A DNA stretch of 64,000 bases from Prochilodus magdalenae (GCA_024036415.1 JAMWET010001363.1:186001-250000); one strand, 5' to 3'; shown: positions 1-14,040, counted from the first letter of the stretch. The notes: a model not told the origin generated them from the letters alone. Made by a program: numbers and translations.

Positions 1-2751
1 CTAGGTTAACCTGCGCTTTAATTACATTCTGGCACCTTCTGGTACAAGGTGTAGCATTTAAAATGCAACAGAACATTAGGTTAAGAAGCTAGTGAATAAG
101 AAACCAACCAAACGCAATATGCTGGACATCTCAGCATGGAGCTGAAGAGCTTCCATTGGAGTCTTCATCATAACAATCTGCAAGCATGTAGTCCTGCATT
201 GTGCAGCTGTCTACCAATGGTGCTGGCACCGAGAGCATAACTTATGATGGGCAGGGACAGCAATAAGACATGTGCAGCCATTTGTATTGTTTTGGCCAAA
301 GTGTAATGTTTGTAGAGGGCCAAAAGGCAGAAATTCTACAAAGTATTTTTTGTTCATCATATATGTGGAAATTGATGAATGTAGTATTACTTATAAAGCA
401 GACCGTTTTGTAATTAATTTCCATGAAAATTTTCAATCCAATATTTTCTTTCCTTTAGAGCATATGCCACGGCTGGTAACAAATATTGACTTATTTTGTA
501 CATTGTTTGTTACCTAACAGGTAGCTACATATATGTTTTCAGCGCTGAAATAACTGCCTATCGGTTACTATGTATAGGTACAATTTGAGTCTATTGGTCA
601 CTCCGATCAGTCCCTGATTGAACCTTTTCATCTGCAAATACTGTGTTTGCTAGCCTATATGTAAGAATGCTTTTCTCTGTGCTGAATGCAGACCCATCCT
701 TAGGTCATTTAAATATCATTTATATTAAATTGGAAAGGTTACATTTTCCCTATTAACTTTTATTTACTTATATAAATATACTGTTTTGATGTCTGCAACA
801 TATTCCGAAAAATAGTACAGCAAAACATTTACCACTGTGTTCCATCACCTTTAATTTTAACCCATAAGGGGACATCAGTTGTTTAATTTCTGAAACTGGA
901 CTTTTAAACATCTGTCTATTCTGCAAGGTTTTATCTAGATTTTCTTTACCATTATATCCATAAACATTCTGAAATACTTACTCATCAGATGACAATACAT
1001 GCTCCTAGATGTGCATTATGAGGTTGAGCTCAGAGAAGTTGGCAGTGTATCTGAACATTGTTGGCTTAAGCTGTATAAAGCCCTAACATGCATTTGTGGA
1101 TGCAGTGACGAATAGTGTTTATTCATAGCATATTTTTACCAAGTATTTCTGTGCCCATGTGGCAATATATATTACGGAAGCACACTGGTTCTTGATGCCA
1201 TTGGAGAGATTGAAGGTCACAGTCAGTCTGTTGTGATTTCCAGGAATTTAGTTTGTCTTCTGGATCTTTTGATGATCTTATGCACTATAATATTGGCAAT
1301 ATGCCCTAACTTACTTTGCTTGATGAGGAAAGATGTTTTAAACTGTTGTATTTTTCACTAAATGGCAAAGTAGCAGATCTCATCATATACTTGCTCATAA
1401 AGTCCTAAAGGCCATGTATTCTGCTTTTACATACAAACATGACCACATCTGTTTGAGCTGTTTTTCAAACATTTCCCACCTGTTTACTCTGACTCTAAAT
1501 TGAAGCTTTTTGCATGCATTAATTTCAGAGTGGGCATGTAGAGTATTTACAAAGAAACAATGAAGTTGACAAGATGAAACATTATTTTTTTTGTATTTTT
1601 ATTGTTCATGCTTAAATACAAGTCAAAGTGGACTTATAAATCAAATTACTCTTACGATACATCTGTGTACAGCTTTTTAGTCTTTTCACATCATACTAAA
1701 ACTTCACTAGCCTTGCCTGGGTGTGCACATGTGTGTATATGGTGTACATCAAAGAAGACTTGCAGCCTGTGGAAGAGCTGGACAGGTGGGATGTGTAAAT
1801 GGGGTGGTTGGTTGGTAGGTCTGTGTGTTTGTAGCTTAGGACACTAAGCCCAGCAATAAATCATTCAGAACCTCCCTCTGTAATCACACGAGCTCAAGAG
1901 TCATGATATATGAGCCATGTCAGAATCAGTGGCCCCATGACACACACACACACACACACACACGGGCGATTTCTCTCTCTGCCTATTTTGTCTCTCCCAC
2001 AGTCTCTCCCTCACCACACACACTGAGGGTACAGTGAAGGAAATAGAGGATTTAAGTGGGTATGGTGCTCTACAGGCTACACATCCATCTCCTGTCTCTC
2101 ATTCATCTCTTCCATTCTTTATCTCATCCCATTTCACACTGCTTTTTTTTTTTTTTTTTTGTATGCTTTCCTCCTTCACATTAGTCACAGATGCTAAACA
2201 GAAAAAGGTCATTAAAGTGTTCAGCACATTTTTACACTTTGGTTTTTAGCACAGCAGTCTGGAAGTGACAGACAAATTGCTGTCTGCTAATATAGATGAT
2301 TGAAGGCATACCTGACTGACTAAAGGAATGCTCTCTGTGTAGCTAATGTAACTGTAGGCTGTTCGGCAGGCTTCAACACATTCAAGCTAACATCCAGATG
2401 TCATCATCTTGCATTGCTCAGATGAGTAGCATATCATAAGGCTGACATGTTAATTCATCAGTACATTAGAGAAAGAGAGAGCGAGAAAGAGAAAGAGAAA
2501 ATGAGATCAGAGGGACACGTAGAAGTACATGGTCAGCGGTTTCCACAGTGCACAGGCACAGAGGCAGGAGCCTGTCCATAAGGAATATTTTTAAATTTTG
2601 GGAGAGCTGGACTTCAGAAAATACACAAATATCAGAGACCACCCTAGTTCTCTGATTAAGTGTAGTTTATTTATTTGAATCAGGAAAAGTAAGAAAACAA
2701 ACATAATAACAATGTATGCAGAACCCTCAACAACTTAATGTAACATTTATA
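1..2751. other. Gene-free flank, left edge
   Basis: I see no coding exon, RNA gene or clear transposon here. The DNA is AT-rich. It holds a (CA)n run at 1940-1963 followed by CT-rich sequence, a T18 run at 2143-2160, and an A/G-rich patch near 2468-2505. Short open frames such as 1602-1847 and 2034-2249 have low-complexity translations without any recognisable domain. Confidence 0.6.
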
Positions 2752-4307
2752 CAAACCGGATTTCAAAAAAGTTGGGACACTAAACTGTGAATAAAAACTG
2801 AATGCAATGATGTGGAGGTGCCAACATCTAATATTTTATTCAGAATAGAACACAAATCACAGATCAAAAGTTTAAACTGAGAGAATGTATCATTTTAAGG
2901 GAAATATATGTTGTTTCAAAATTTCATGGCGTCAACAAATCCCAAAAAAGTTGGGACAAGTAGCAATAAGTGGATGGAAAAAGGAAATTGAGCATATAAC
3001 GAACAGCTGGAAGATCAATTAACACTAATTAGGTCAATTGACAACATGATTGGGTATAAAAAGAGCTTCTCAGAGTGTCAGTGTCTCTCTGAAGCCAAGA
3101 TGGTAAGAGGATCACCAATTTCACCATTGTTGCGCAGAAAGATAGTGCAGCAATACCAGAATGGTGTTACCCAGCGTAAAATAGCAAAGACTTTTAAGTT
3201 ATCATCATCAACCGTGCATAACATCATCAAAAGATTCAGAGAATCTGGAACAATCGCTGTGCGTAGGGGTCAAGGCCCTAAAACTCTACTGGATGTACTC
3301 AAACAGGAATGCCACTGTCAAGGAAATAACAGAATAGGCTCAGGAATACTTCCAGAAAGCATTGTCAGTGAACACAATCCAACGTGCCATCCGCCGTTGC
3401 CAGCTGAAACTATACAGTGCAAAAAGGAAGCCATTTCTAAGCAAGCTCAACAAGCTCAGACGTTTGCACTGGGCCAGGGGTCTTTTAAAATGGAGTGTGG
3501 CAAAATGGAAGACTGTTCTGTGGTCAGATGAGTCACAGTTTGAAGTTCTTTATGGAACACTGGGACGCCATGTCATCCGGACCAGAGAGGGCAAGGATAA
3601 CCCAAGTTGTTATCAACGCTCCGTTCAGAAGCCTGCATCACTGATGGTATGGGGTTGCATGAGTGCTTGTGGCATGGGCAGCTTGCATGTCTGGAAAGGC
3701 ACCATTAATGCAGAGAACTATGTTCAGGTTCTAGAACAACATATGCTCCCATCTAGACGTCATCTCTTTCAGGGAAGACCCTGCATTTTTCAACAAGATA
3801 ATGCCAGACCACATTCTGCAGCAATCACAACATCATGGCTACGTAGGAGAAGGATCTGGTACTGAAATGGCCAGCCTGCAGTCCAGATCTTTCACCTATA
3901 GAGAACATTTGGCGCATCATAAAGAGGAAGGTGCGACAAAGAAGGCCCAAGACGATTGAACAGTTAGAGGCCTCTATTAGACATGAATGGGAGAGCATTC
4001 CTATTTCTAAACTTGAGAAACTGGTCTCCTCTGTCCCCAGACGTCTGTTGAGTGTTGTAAGAAGAAGGGGGGATGCCACACAGTGGTAAAAATGGCCTTG
4101 TCCCAACTTTTTTGGGATTTGTTGACGCCATGAAATTTTGAAAGAACATATTTTTCCCTTAAAATTATACATTCTCTGTTTAAACCTTTGATCTGTGATT
4201 TGTGTTCTATTCTGAATAAAATATTAGATGTTGGAACCTCCACATCATTGCATTCAGTTTTTATTCACAATTTGTTTAGTGTCCCAACTTTTTTGGAATC
4301 CCGTTTG
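2752..4307 (+). mobile_element. Tc1/mariner DNA transposon with IR/DR ends, about 1.56 kb, inactive
   Basis: The two ends are inverted copies of each other over roughly 200 bp. Each end carries two direct copies of a motif built on AAAAAAGTTGGGACA: outer at about 2765-2780 and inner at about 2943-2957, mirrored at about 4098-4115 and 4281-4297. This is the inverted/direct repeat (IR/DR) layout of fish Tc1-like elements. The left end is preceded by TA, the expected target; the right flank reads CA, so that copy of the target seems mutated. The inside carries a broken transposase on the plus strand. Confidence 0.9.
3100..4089 (+). pseudogene. Broken Tc1-family transposase
   Basis: The reading begins MVRGSPISPLLRRKIVQQ, followed by a helix-turn-helix region (RKIAKTFKLSSSTVHNIIKR) typical of Tc1 transposases. 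Translation is in one frame to about 3290. It continues in a second frame from about 3310 to 3864, including SDESQFEV and the FQQDNARPH block, and then in a third frame up to the stop at 4087-4089, with the SPDLSPIENIW block. These three blocks carry the D, D and E of the DDE catalytic triad, so the catalytic residues survive but at least two frameshifts separate them. The gene cannot make an intact enzyme. The family cuts and pastes DNA at TA dinucleotides. Confidence 0.88.
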
Positions 4308-7300
4308 CATCTGTTGACAAAGATTTTTTTTAAATTGCTGTTTCTTTTTTCAATTTCAATCTTAAAAAGTGGTTGATTTTTCCCCTTTTAATAATTCAAA
4401 CATATTAAATGATGAAGAGATCTGGTCTGTCAAATGGTCAGTCCATTGTTTCAAGAACACCAGCAGACCCATAACATTGAGTTGTTGTCTCACAGTGGAG
4501 GGGGAAACAGAAACAACTGTGGATATATTCAGATCTGAAGCAAGAGTGGAGTTTCATCTTCTTCTCTCTCTCAAAGATGAAAGTTTTAAGTACTGTTTAT
4601 CTTATTGTGACAATGTGTGCGGCTTACCAAGTCTTGCTTAGTGGTTTGAATTGCCAGTTTCTTTTATTAATTTCTTGAACACCAATTTTGAAAAATAACC
4701 ATACTCCATTAAACTTTCACCTGCCTTGTGCAATATATCAAATGTATAAGCTGTATTGTGTAGAAGTTAAAGTATTAACAACTGTTTGTATTTTGCCAGT
4801 AAAAGCACCATGTATCATTTGCATGTAAAAAATAACAAGAATGTTATATTAAAAAAAATGTCTGGAGATTTCTCCAGAATGCCCCTAGTTTTATCACCAG
4901 CATGTAGTGACCTACATAAAATCACCACTTATTGTATGAATGATTTTTATGTTTATTCTAATATCTGTGCCTTTTCAGGGTGTATGAATGTGTACATTAA
5001 ATTTTAGAGGATTTGAATAGAACAGGAAATTAACAATGAATAGAATTAACATTCTATAAACACATGAATAGAATAATAAAAAATGCACATCCTATGTAAT
5101 GAAGATGTATCCTATTTCTCTCTAGCATACTGTGAGGTTCAGTATGCATACAGTTTTAAAAATCAATCAGTAGATTCAGACTGCAAGTCTTACAAACAGC
5201 ATTAGTCTCTGCGCCACACTAAATCAACTGCTTAAATCATTAATTTGTAACTTATATGTGTGCAGTTTAAATAGAGGCCTATAGGGGTCAGCACCGGCAG
5301 CTGCTAAACTCTAGTCCTATCCCGCCTGCATTCGCCACACTGCAAGCTACATATTACATTACCTCATTAGTTACCAGAAAATGGGCCTGACTTTATAAAG
5401 TGCTTTTTACAAATACTGCACATTTCCCAAACAGAAAGGCATTTTCTTTGTAGTTACAAAGCAGCACAGACTCCTGTAAGTGTTCCTATATGCAAGACTG
5501 GTTTCATTTTATTTTGGAACGATATGTTTATGCTATACATACGTATAATATATATGCCCTGAATACACTTAGAGAGGTCAGATGTTCCCTTTAATAAGTA
5601 AAAATGGAGATATCCAATCATAACGTTGCCTCAGAGAGGTGAACTGGAGGTTATCAAAGCTCCACCTTTTCCAATTCCCACATAAACAGATAAATGATCT
5701 TGGTTCAGTTGTCAAGGTAACAGGTTATGGGCAAAGGCTTAAGATGGGAGTTCTGACAAGAGATTGACCGTGTGTGCATACGCTTGTGTGTGTATGTATG
5801 TGTGTGTCGTCTAGCAAGAAATGTCATTAAGAGGTTTGGAATATGCCAAAGTAACACATTCAGCAGTTTGCATCATCATCATCTAAACACTTCACAATAC
5901 TGATTTAATTAGGATTAAAAATCAGGCATACAAATGCAGTGCATTATAGCCATTGTCTGCTTGGCTGGTGTGTATGTGGTAGGTTGCCATGGCAATGCTA
6001 CGTGCACTTCTGCCACAGCTGTGATGAATGTGTGGACTGGGGCCTGACCTCTTCATGAACCTGGAGGGATGTGATTCCTGCGGTACACACATTGCCTGCC
6101 TCCCACTGTGAGCTGACCCATATGCTGTACAGATATGCCATTACGGAGGGCATAGGAGCCTATTACACATTTACACACGTTCACCTTTATCTTACAGATA
6201 TAATTTCCTTAACAATTTTCTGTGGTCTCACGGCTAAGCATTGTAGATTAAAATCCTCACCACTAATGTCCCCGTCTGTACGTTTTTTTTTCTCTTTAAT
6301 TTGCCGCTTTCCGTGGCTTGGCCTACAAACCATCTGCTCAAGTAGGCTAGTGCATGACCTTGACCAGATTCCTCAGTAATGATCAGTTGACTACAGAAGT
6401 AGAGGGGGAAGAACTGGCGTGTGTCTGAAATTTAAATGCCAGTGTAGGAGTCATTTACCTTTGAATATACATCACAGAACAATGATAATAGGCCTTTGAA
6501 ATGTAAACTACACTCTACAAACTACAAAATAAAGGTTTCTTTATGGTTCTCAGCTTTGATATCTGAAAAGTTACAAATATAAAAGTGTGCAATATATGCA
6601 TTTATATATAACTTTATGAAGTTTGAAAAGTTTCTTTAGGGAGGCAAAGTGGCACTTTTTAAAAGTGAGCAGTTCAGACTTCGTATAAGGATTATTTTAA
6701 AAATAATCTTGCAAAATGAAAAGATTAGAGGGTAATAGCCTATGTGTTTGTTATACATGCATCAATATAAACTAGCAGTCCATGGGTTGTTAGGAAATCA
6801 GTTGTGTGTAAAATTATCATGTGTTATGGAGAACATAAGTTGAGTTGATACATTTTATGTGCTACATGCTCTGACCTACATTTTCTCAATAGTGATACTA
6901 ATATTGATAAAACTAATAGTAAAACAAATAGTTTTACTGTTAGTGATATTAATGGTACTAAAACAAGGCCCATTTGAAAACTTTTTTTTCAGTCTTGCTC
7001 AATTTTCATTGCATGTTTTTTCTTTGTAGAACTGACAGGCAAAGAAACACAAGTAATATGTAATAAACTGATGTGTAACAGTCAATATTTTTAATATATA
7101 TATTTTAAATATTTTGTATATTTATACATATTTCTATATTTAAAAAACTAAAAATGATTGTGTTATAGCTATGATACTCATCAGGTAAGTCTAGCAATAT
7201 GTAGCACATATGTATTCAGAGACATTACTTTACATTACTTTACATAACTTTGTTTGTTTTTTTTTTTTAATTGTAGGATGCAAATATATTGCATCCACAT

Positions 7301-9794
7301 TTCAATTTTAGTTATTTGTATTTGGTGACTTGTGTGGTTAGATTTAATGCTTGGTAAAAAAAAAGTTTTAGTCACTTAATGTAGCATAATCCAACAATAG
7401 CATGCGTCAGTCTAATACCAGCATCATAGTTGCGGCAGTAGTATTGCCTGTACAGCACAGAAAAGGCAAGAGGTGATTTAACATACAGGTAAGTGCTGCG
7501 TGTGGACACATATAACTGGCAGCTAAATACTTTCAGCATTCATGTTTTTCAGTAAATAACACTTAAGTATGGGCTGAAGTTGTAGTCAAACTAAGATCTG
7601 CTCCAATATGATAATATTGTGTTAAAACTTCATTTCTGTTCTAAAATCTCAGCACAGCATGACAAAAATCTTTTAATGTAGTTTTTAATATAACAACACA
7701 CTGACTGAAGTTAGCCAAACAAGATATAGCACCATCAAAGAATACCATCAAAAAGAGGCTGTTTTAAAATAACATTGCCAAAAAGGGTTCTTTTAAAACA
7801 ATACAGTAAGGGAACACCTTTAGGAACCTTAAATGGGTGATGCCAAGCATAGGTGTGTACAGTATATATAGGCTACACTCTTAAAATAGTTAATATAGCT
7901 CAATCAGAACTGTGAACATTCAAAGAAATGAAATGCATAAATGGTATGAGTACATGGTTTTTCTTTATGATGCTGTATATGATTGAAGAAGATAGGTCTA
8001 TAAACACTATGTACAACCATTGTTGCCATTTATGCAATAATACATGCACAAATAAATAATGCTGTGTAAAAGTATTGTAAAAGAACAGTTTAAATGTATA
8101 CATTTCTGATGACCAAATCTTATTTTATAGTGTACCTACAAAAGCTGTCTCAGATTTCAAGGTGACTGCCCCCATTTAGCTACTATCTATAGTATGTCAG
8201 CATCACAAATAGTGGTATTTTGGGTAAAGGACTATGTTTGTAGATGTGACACATTTAATCTTTGAGCCCTTTGTTTTAGTCCACCTGCACACTGTTTACA
8301 TAACAACCGATGTCTCATTTCCAGAGAATAAACACAGACACAGATATGTTATTGACTACCACTCTAACTGTAAAAAATGCATTCTGATAGCCTCTTAATT
8401 GTTTAAGACACATCCCAGGGGGTTGGTCTGTCTTTTGGTTATATTTGGTTATACAGAAATACCCTTCTTTACAGAAAAACATCCTTTTTTGTGTCTTGTC
8501 TATGTCAACACTAGGGGCAGTAGTGCACTTGCTCTGTGCTTCTGAGGTGCTTGTGTTTCTTATCTCTTTCATTGATTTTCCTCTTCTGCTAATTCACTCT
8601 CATGTTTGCTATTAACACTATGATGACCTAATATAAAATATTAATCCTTATTTATTCATCATAATACATTGAACTAATTTTACATTTCACCTTCATAACA
8701 TTCATGTACATTAAATGATATGACAGCATATAAACTAAAAAGCACTATGTTTGTACTGATTATAACATGCTTCAGAAAACATGTAATGAGTTGACCGCAT
8801 TGTACCTGTTTGTGAGTTTGTGTGTGTGTGTGTGTTTGCAAATGTATGTGTGTGCTTTTTAATGTGAGTTATAGTTGGAGATCATGTCATTGAGATTGTT
8901 AGTTTAGTTGTGCCTGCCAGATTGCCTGGTCAGTGGAAAGAAAACAAAATGACAGAAAAGAAAATATTCCTTTTCCCTCTGCGGTGTCCATGGGAATATT
9001 TGTCCAGGTCATGACCTTCTGGTGTTTTGACCTCTTCTGAGAAATGTTGTTCACTGGATATCAGAGAAAAAAACATCTGTGTGTTTGTGAAATATTATTA
9101 AAGAACTTTTAATAGTAGCTTTGTTACAATAAATTACTCTAATAAATCACAAGTTACTATTTTATAACATAAGCTATGTTGTTTAACCATATCATAACCT
9201 CTTATTTCCAAAATACCATAAGCCATACTATCACTGGTTTCTAGTTGCTAATATTATAATCTGCACTGTATATGTTATTAATGTTATTATTAAAAAATAG
9301 TATCTAAAAAAGGATTCTAAGGAAATATTGATCCGGTGTAAACATGGGATTGCAGCATGCTAGTCATCAAAATATAGGCAATACTCTGCAATACTATATC
9401 ACAGAGCAGTCACAGACCAATGGCCTAGGAAATATTGCAGCCCCTTGGAGGATGAAACCCAAGTAATAACCACCTACCCCACTTCACCCCACACATAAGT
9501 CTAACTAGAACGTTAGGATGGGGGTTTAATGTGCCAGAAGAATGCTGCACTGTGCGTACGCCACAGAAAGAATAAGGGTTTATATTATTAGACTATGAAC
9601 TTATGGTGTTGCAGGCTTTTTTGAATTATTTAGAAATAATAATATATATTTATTTCCCTTTAATTGGGGCGCCCCTGTGGAGGAACGGTGCCCCTAGCAT
9701 TTGCACATACCACCTATGCTACGAGCTAGCTGTGATTGCTCATGTTTATTTTATCAGCTAAACCTTCGATATTGGTGAATTTTGTAGTTTTACA
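4308..9794. other. Gene-free flank with a decayed repeat segment
   Basis: I find no coding exon. Positions 4400-4620 contain a decayed repeat that recurs in inverse orientation at 17800-18060 (listed separately). There are short (TG)n tracts near 5785-5808 and 8818-8834. The rest is AT-rich and without recognisable structure. Confidence 0.5.
4400..4620 (+). repeat. Dispersed repeat, copy 1 (pairs with 17800-18060)
   Basis: Read on the plus strand, the stretch around 4560-4612 (…TACTGTTTATCTTATTGTGAC) matches the reverse complement of 17803-17870 (…TACTGTTTATCTGATGGTGAC) at roughly three bases in four. Flanking words line up in the same order, for example ATCTGGTCTG…TGGTCAGTCC against GTCTGGACAC…TGGTCAGTTC. 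Translated, both give a similar stretch (LLSLKDESFKYCLS versus LLSLKNKHFRYCLS). This suggests decayed copies of one transposable element family, which I cannot name. Confidence 0.5.
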
Positions 9795-10440
9795 TTTACA
9801 AATTGGCAGTCCATCTGTTTATCTGTATAATTTGTTAGATTTTCTTGTTCATCAGTGAACAGGATCCCCACAGAACCACATATGATCAGATGTTATTTAG
9901 GTGCTACATCATTCTTAGCGCTGCAGTGTCCCTGACATGATGGTGACATGTCAGTATGTGTGTGCTGCCCTGTGATCACACACAGCTCAGTGTCACTGCT
10001 CAACTGAGAATAGTCCACCAACCAAAAATATCCAACCAACAGCGTCATGTACTCAAAAACTGACAAAGGCCTTGAGCAGTGATCAAAAATCAAATAGTGT
10101 GGCTGCAGGTTTTCATTTCAGCCAAGCAAGTATGAGTAAATTTGAGTGCCCTAGTGTTTGATGGGAATAGTGTTTGTAGACTAGATGGTGGCTTGACAAG
10201 ACACTTACTAAAAATGTGTAGCAATTACAAGGTGAGCCATCAAGAGGTTAGACGGTAAGTGGACACAGCATTGAAAAACTATAGTATTTAAAAACAACTG
10301 TGTCTAATTAACATAACACACATTAACATGCCACCACCCTGTCACAGTGTCACTGCAGTGCTGAGAATTATCCACTACCCAGTGCTGACCAGGCATTATT
10401 TGGGTGGTGGACCCAAGGCTGACCCATCACTTAAAAATAG
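9795..10440. repeat. Fish dispersed repeat with inverted arms
   Basis: The left arm (about 9868-9965, with CTGCAGTGTCCCTGACATG) is an imperfect inverted copy of the right arm (about 10325-10420, with GTCACAGTGTCACTGCAGTG). The middle has CTGAGAATAGTCCACCAACC, a phrase I recognise from a very common repeat in ostariophysan fish genomes. No coding capacity is evident. It looks like a non-autonomous DNA element with long terminal inverted arms. The exact ends are uncertain. Confidence 0.6.
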
Positions 10441-13400
10441 ATATCCAGCCAGATGGGTCTCTAACTGTATACCCACAATGTTTGTATTTTCAGTGAAATT
10501 CTTAATGAGTGCATATAGTACACATACAGTAGGAATTATTGTTATATCAGTACAACAAATCAGTAAGTGATAAGTAAGTGATGTTTTTGTCTTTTCTTTA
10601 TTTGTAAGAAGATATGTTGGCCACTAGCTGTTCTGCAATTCTAAAAATAATTTAGGACAGTACTTTTTTTAGAATCCTTAATATGGTGTGCAGTGTGTGG
10701 TCTTTCTCATATTCCTGTGAGGGAGAGAGTCAAATGGAGTGAAGAGTGACTAAAAATATATACCAAGACTTGATGTACGTCAGTGAGGAAATGTTTTCCC
10801 ACATGGTGTGTGGGGATGTGATGTTTTCTGGGTGCTCTATTAGCCTGAATGCCATTATGGATGAGGTGCTGACTGAGAATTTAGATTTTTAGATTTGTAG
10901 ATATTTTGGAAACTCTAGGATCAACATATTTTCTCCTTAACATACTGATGAACATAAAAGGACAACAGTAGAGAACCCACATCCTTTACCAAGTTTTGAT
11001 TGAATTCTTTTTGTATGCTCTCAGTGGGTTTGTGATAATCACGTTTTGCACATCTCTGACCTCACAAAAAAATATTTCTTTGTTTACAGAATAGCAATTT
11101 TGAATTTGATTGAGGAAACAACAAAAATTATTAGATAAATAAACAGAGGGTTGAAATGGGAAGGCCATGTCATACCATCTTTAAGGATGTATTAAAAACA
11201 AAAAACATCAAGCACTCTCTTAGGCTTATGCCACTACAATTACAGTTATATATCCTTGTCAAATTTCAAGAAATATTGTCCTTTGTATAGACTTGAGAGT
11301 CCAAGTACTTTTTGTCAAAATTGAAAGTGAATTATCAGCATCCATGTTTTCAGAGAACAAGGAACTGCTTGTTTTCAAGTTGTATTATTTGGCATAATCA
11401 CATTGATGCCCTTTGGCCTACATTTGCAACATTCCAGGTGTGTTGCTGAGACACCAACAACATACCAGCTTTTTACCCAACTTGTGCGGCATGAAACCAG
11501 AGTCTTGTAGCTGCATACTTTAGCATGGTCTTTACTCAAAGTCTTTAGAATCTTGTTGCCCTGATTCTGAGGGCATTCTGTACCATTGAAGGTTTTAGTA
11601 TTAAAGTAGCTTGGATGGTTCACTATGATGCTTCCCAAACTGCTGGTGGTTATCTTTTATTTAGGGTTCCCCAGGACACGCAGATGGTGTGCATGTTGGG
11701 TGCTTCAACTTTGCTGCAAGACTCTTGTTATTTTTATGTTAAGCCTTTGATTAGCACTGCACTTTAGCTTAGGACTGTTTTGAAGGCTTATTTTATTTAG
11801 TATTTTAATGCCTTTTATCTTTAGCACTTTAGTTGTATAGTTTTAAGATCTTTGCAAATGCTTTTCTGGAACACATGACTTAATAAGCATTATTATTTAA
11901 TATTATTTAATGTTTTTTTCTTTTATTGTATTATTTGAGAGCTACAACACTAAAGGATCTGCTGCTCATGTAAGCACCTCAAAATCATGAGAGAAAAACA
12001 AACTGAGTAAAAAAAATTACCCTAAACAAGTCTTGACTGATTGGCTACTTCTGAGGTATGTAAAATTAAATATCCATAATTTTTTTTGCCACATTGTTTC
12101 CTTTTGTGTTTTCAGTGGTTCTTGGAAGTATTCACTTCCGTGCTGAGCAAAGTTTAGAGGAACCAGTGACCTAAAGATCACAAAAAATATCTCACCCTAA
12201 TATAAGGTTTGGATTTCCAACCCCTTTAGAGATTAGTAATGGATTAAAGAAATGTTTGTCTCACTAAAATAACAGGATAACACCTTGCTAATCCCACTAA
12301 GCGGCTGTTTATGTAAAAGCTTGAGTGAGGAATTCCTGATGAGGACTTTATTGACATATAGCTCAGACACACACACAAATGGACACCACCATGCATTCAG
12401 ATCACCTCACAAACCCACGATTGTGTCAATGGAGGATGGACATATGCTCCCAGAGGAACCAACATGAACATAAACATGCACGCATGCTCACTCAATGTCT
12501 CTGTTTTGCCATAAGACATATGCAACACAAACAAAAATGAACAGAGTGCTTTCAATTATAAACAATTCTTTCAACGGGTTTTATTCAATAAATACTATGT
12601 CATTAATTTCAACAAACATATTTATTACCAGCATAACTGAACATACATTAGGTCTATCCATCTTTTGTTTTTCAGTTCACATTTATATATGGCATTATTG
12701 TGAAAGTAGTAAAAGATATAGACACTGTAATGCTCTTACATGAGAGCCTAGAAGAGGCTTGTATGTTTGGTTGTAGGAAAAATAGTTAAATGGTATAGGA
12801 CCTTAACATTATGGCAAAACAGGATCTGTAGCGTAGTGGTTCTCAACCAGGCCATCATGGCCCTTTAGAAAGTTAGAGGGCCTGAGAGTGGCAAATACCA
12901 CTGCTAAAGTAGTCCTACATCATTTATAAGATGGTTTGTTAAGGAATTTTTATTTTGAATATATAAAACATTGAACACCCAAAGAACCATGTTGAAAGGT
13001 TATTTCTGATGGAAAAAAAATATTCATAGTGGTTATAAATAAACGGTCATATTAGAATACTGTGACTGCCTACCTAACAGTGGAAATATTAAGATCCTTG
13101 GCTCATATGATAACTAGCAAGTCATGGCATGGACTAAAGTAGATATCCAGAGGGATTTGTGCCCAGGTGAGGTGGGGTAGTATCTTGTTGATAGGTATCA
13201 TTACCATTGAGGAAAAACATCAACATGTACGGGTGCACATGATCTGCTAGGATTGGCAATTACCTGTCGAAGACCAAAGACACGCAGTGGTATCATCATG
13301 CCAGGAAATCATCCCCCGGAGATGTACACTGCCACCCTCACCCTGCATGTGGGGTCATAATATTCTGATATGACTGGGGTTCAAAGAGGGGTTCTGTGGT

Positions 13401-13549
13401 GTCTAACAAATTTATTGAATTAAAATTGCAGTGCAGTGAACTGTTTATATTGTTGAGGTTATAAGAGATTAAATATGTAGCACAGTCCTTTCTTATCTTT
13501 TCTGTAGTAGTTTTCTGTAGCTTTTTTTAAGTTAAAGTCCAGCCGTTAC

Positions 13550-13930
13550 TTGTTGACCTCTGACTATCCCGATGAAAGCGTTTTTTCTTGACCCCCTGCA
13601 AAAGCCGTGACCCTGCTGTACAGCTATTGGCGCGCGTGTCTCAGGGCCTGAAGCTTACCGCGCGCGCTGTCGGAATATTGCCGCGCGCTGCGTTAAGTTC
13701 CTGTCAGTATATCGGCGGCCAGGGCGTTTAGCATGCACGTGGGGCTCCGGTGCCTGAGTGGCCAAAATGCCAGTCTATAGATCTGAAGAAGACTAAAGAT
13801 CACGTCAGCGACCAAACGGACACGCGGGTGACGTGAAAAGATCTCTGACCCCGCGTGGCAGTGACGGTTTAGTGCGGCTAAAGACAGCTCTGTCATTAAA
13901 CCCTGCTCCCTTTGGGTTTCACCAAAGCCC
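13550..13930. promoter_or_regulatory. Orphan CpG-rich block with nuclear-receptor half-sites
   Basis: This stretch is dense in CpG and in GCGCGC runs, unlike the AT-rich DNA on both sides. No open frame in it looks like a protein. Copies of TGACC(T/C), the RGGTCA half-site read on the minus strand, occur at 13554-13559, 13589-13594 and 13608-13613, with another TGACCCC near 13847. It could be a promoter of an unseen transcript or a distal enhancer about 13 kb 3' of hoxa1a. Both readings are inference. Confidence 0.35.
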
Positions 13931-13960
13931 ACTGCTGCACGAATTATAATATACGCGTGT

Positions 13961-13971
13961 TTGTGTGTGTG

Positions 13972-14013
<42 letters not shown>

Positions 14014-14040
14014 AATGAGAGAGAGAGAGAAATAGAGAGA
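13961..14040 (+). repeat. (GT)n then (GA)n microsatellite
   Basis: A GT run with one GC interruption fills 13961-14010 and is followed by an interrupted GA run to about 14040. It directly follows the CpG-rich block. Confidence 0.95.
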
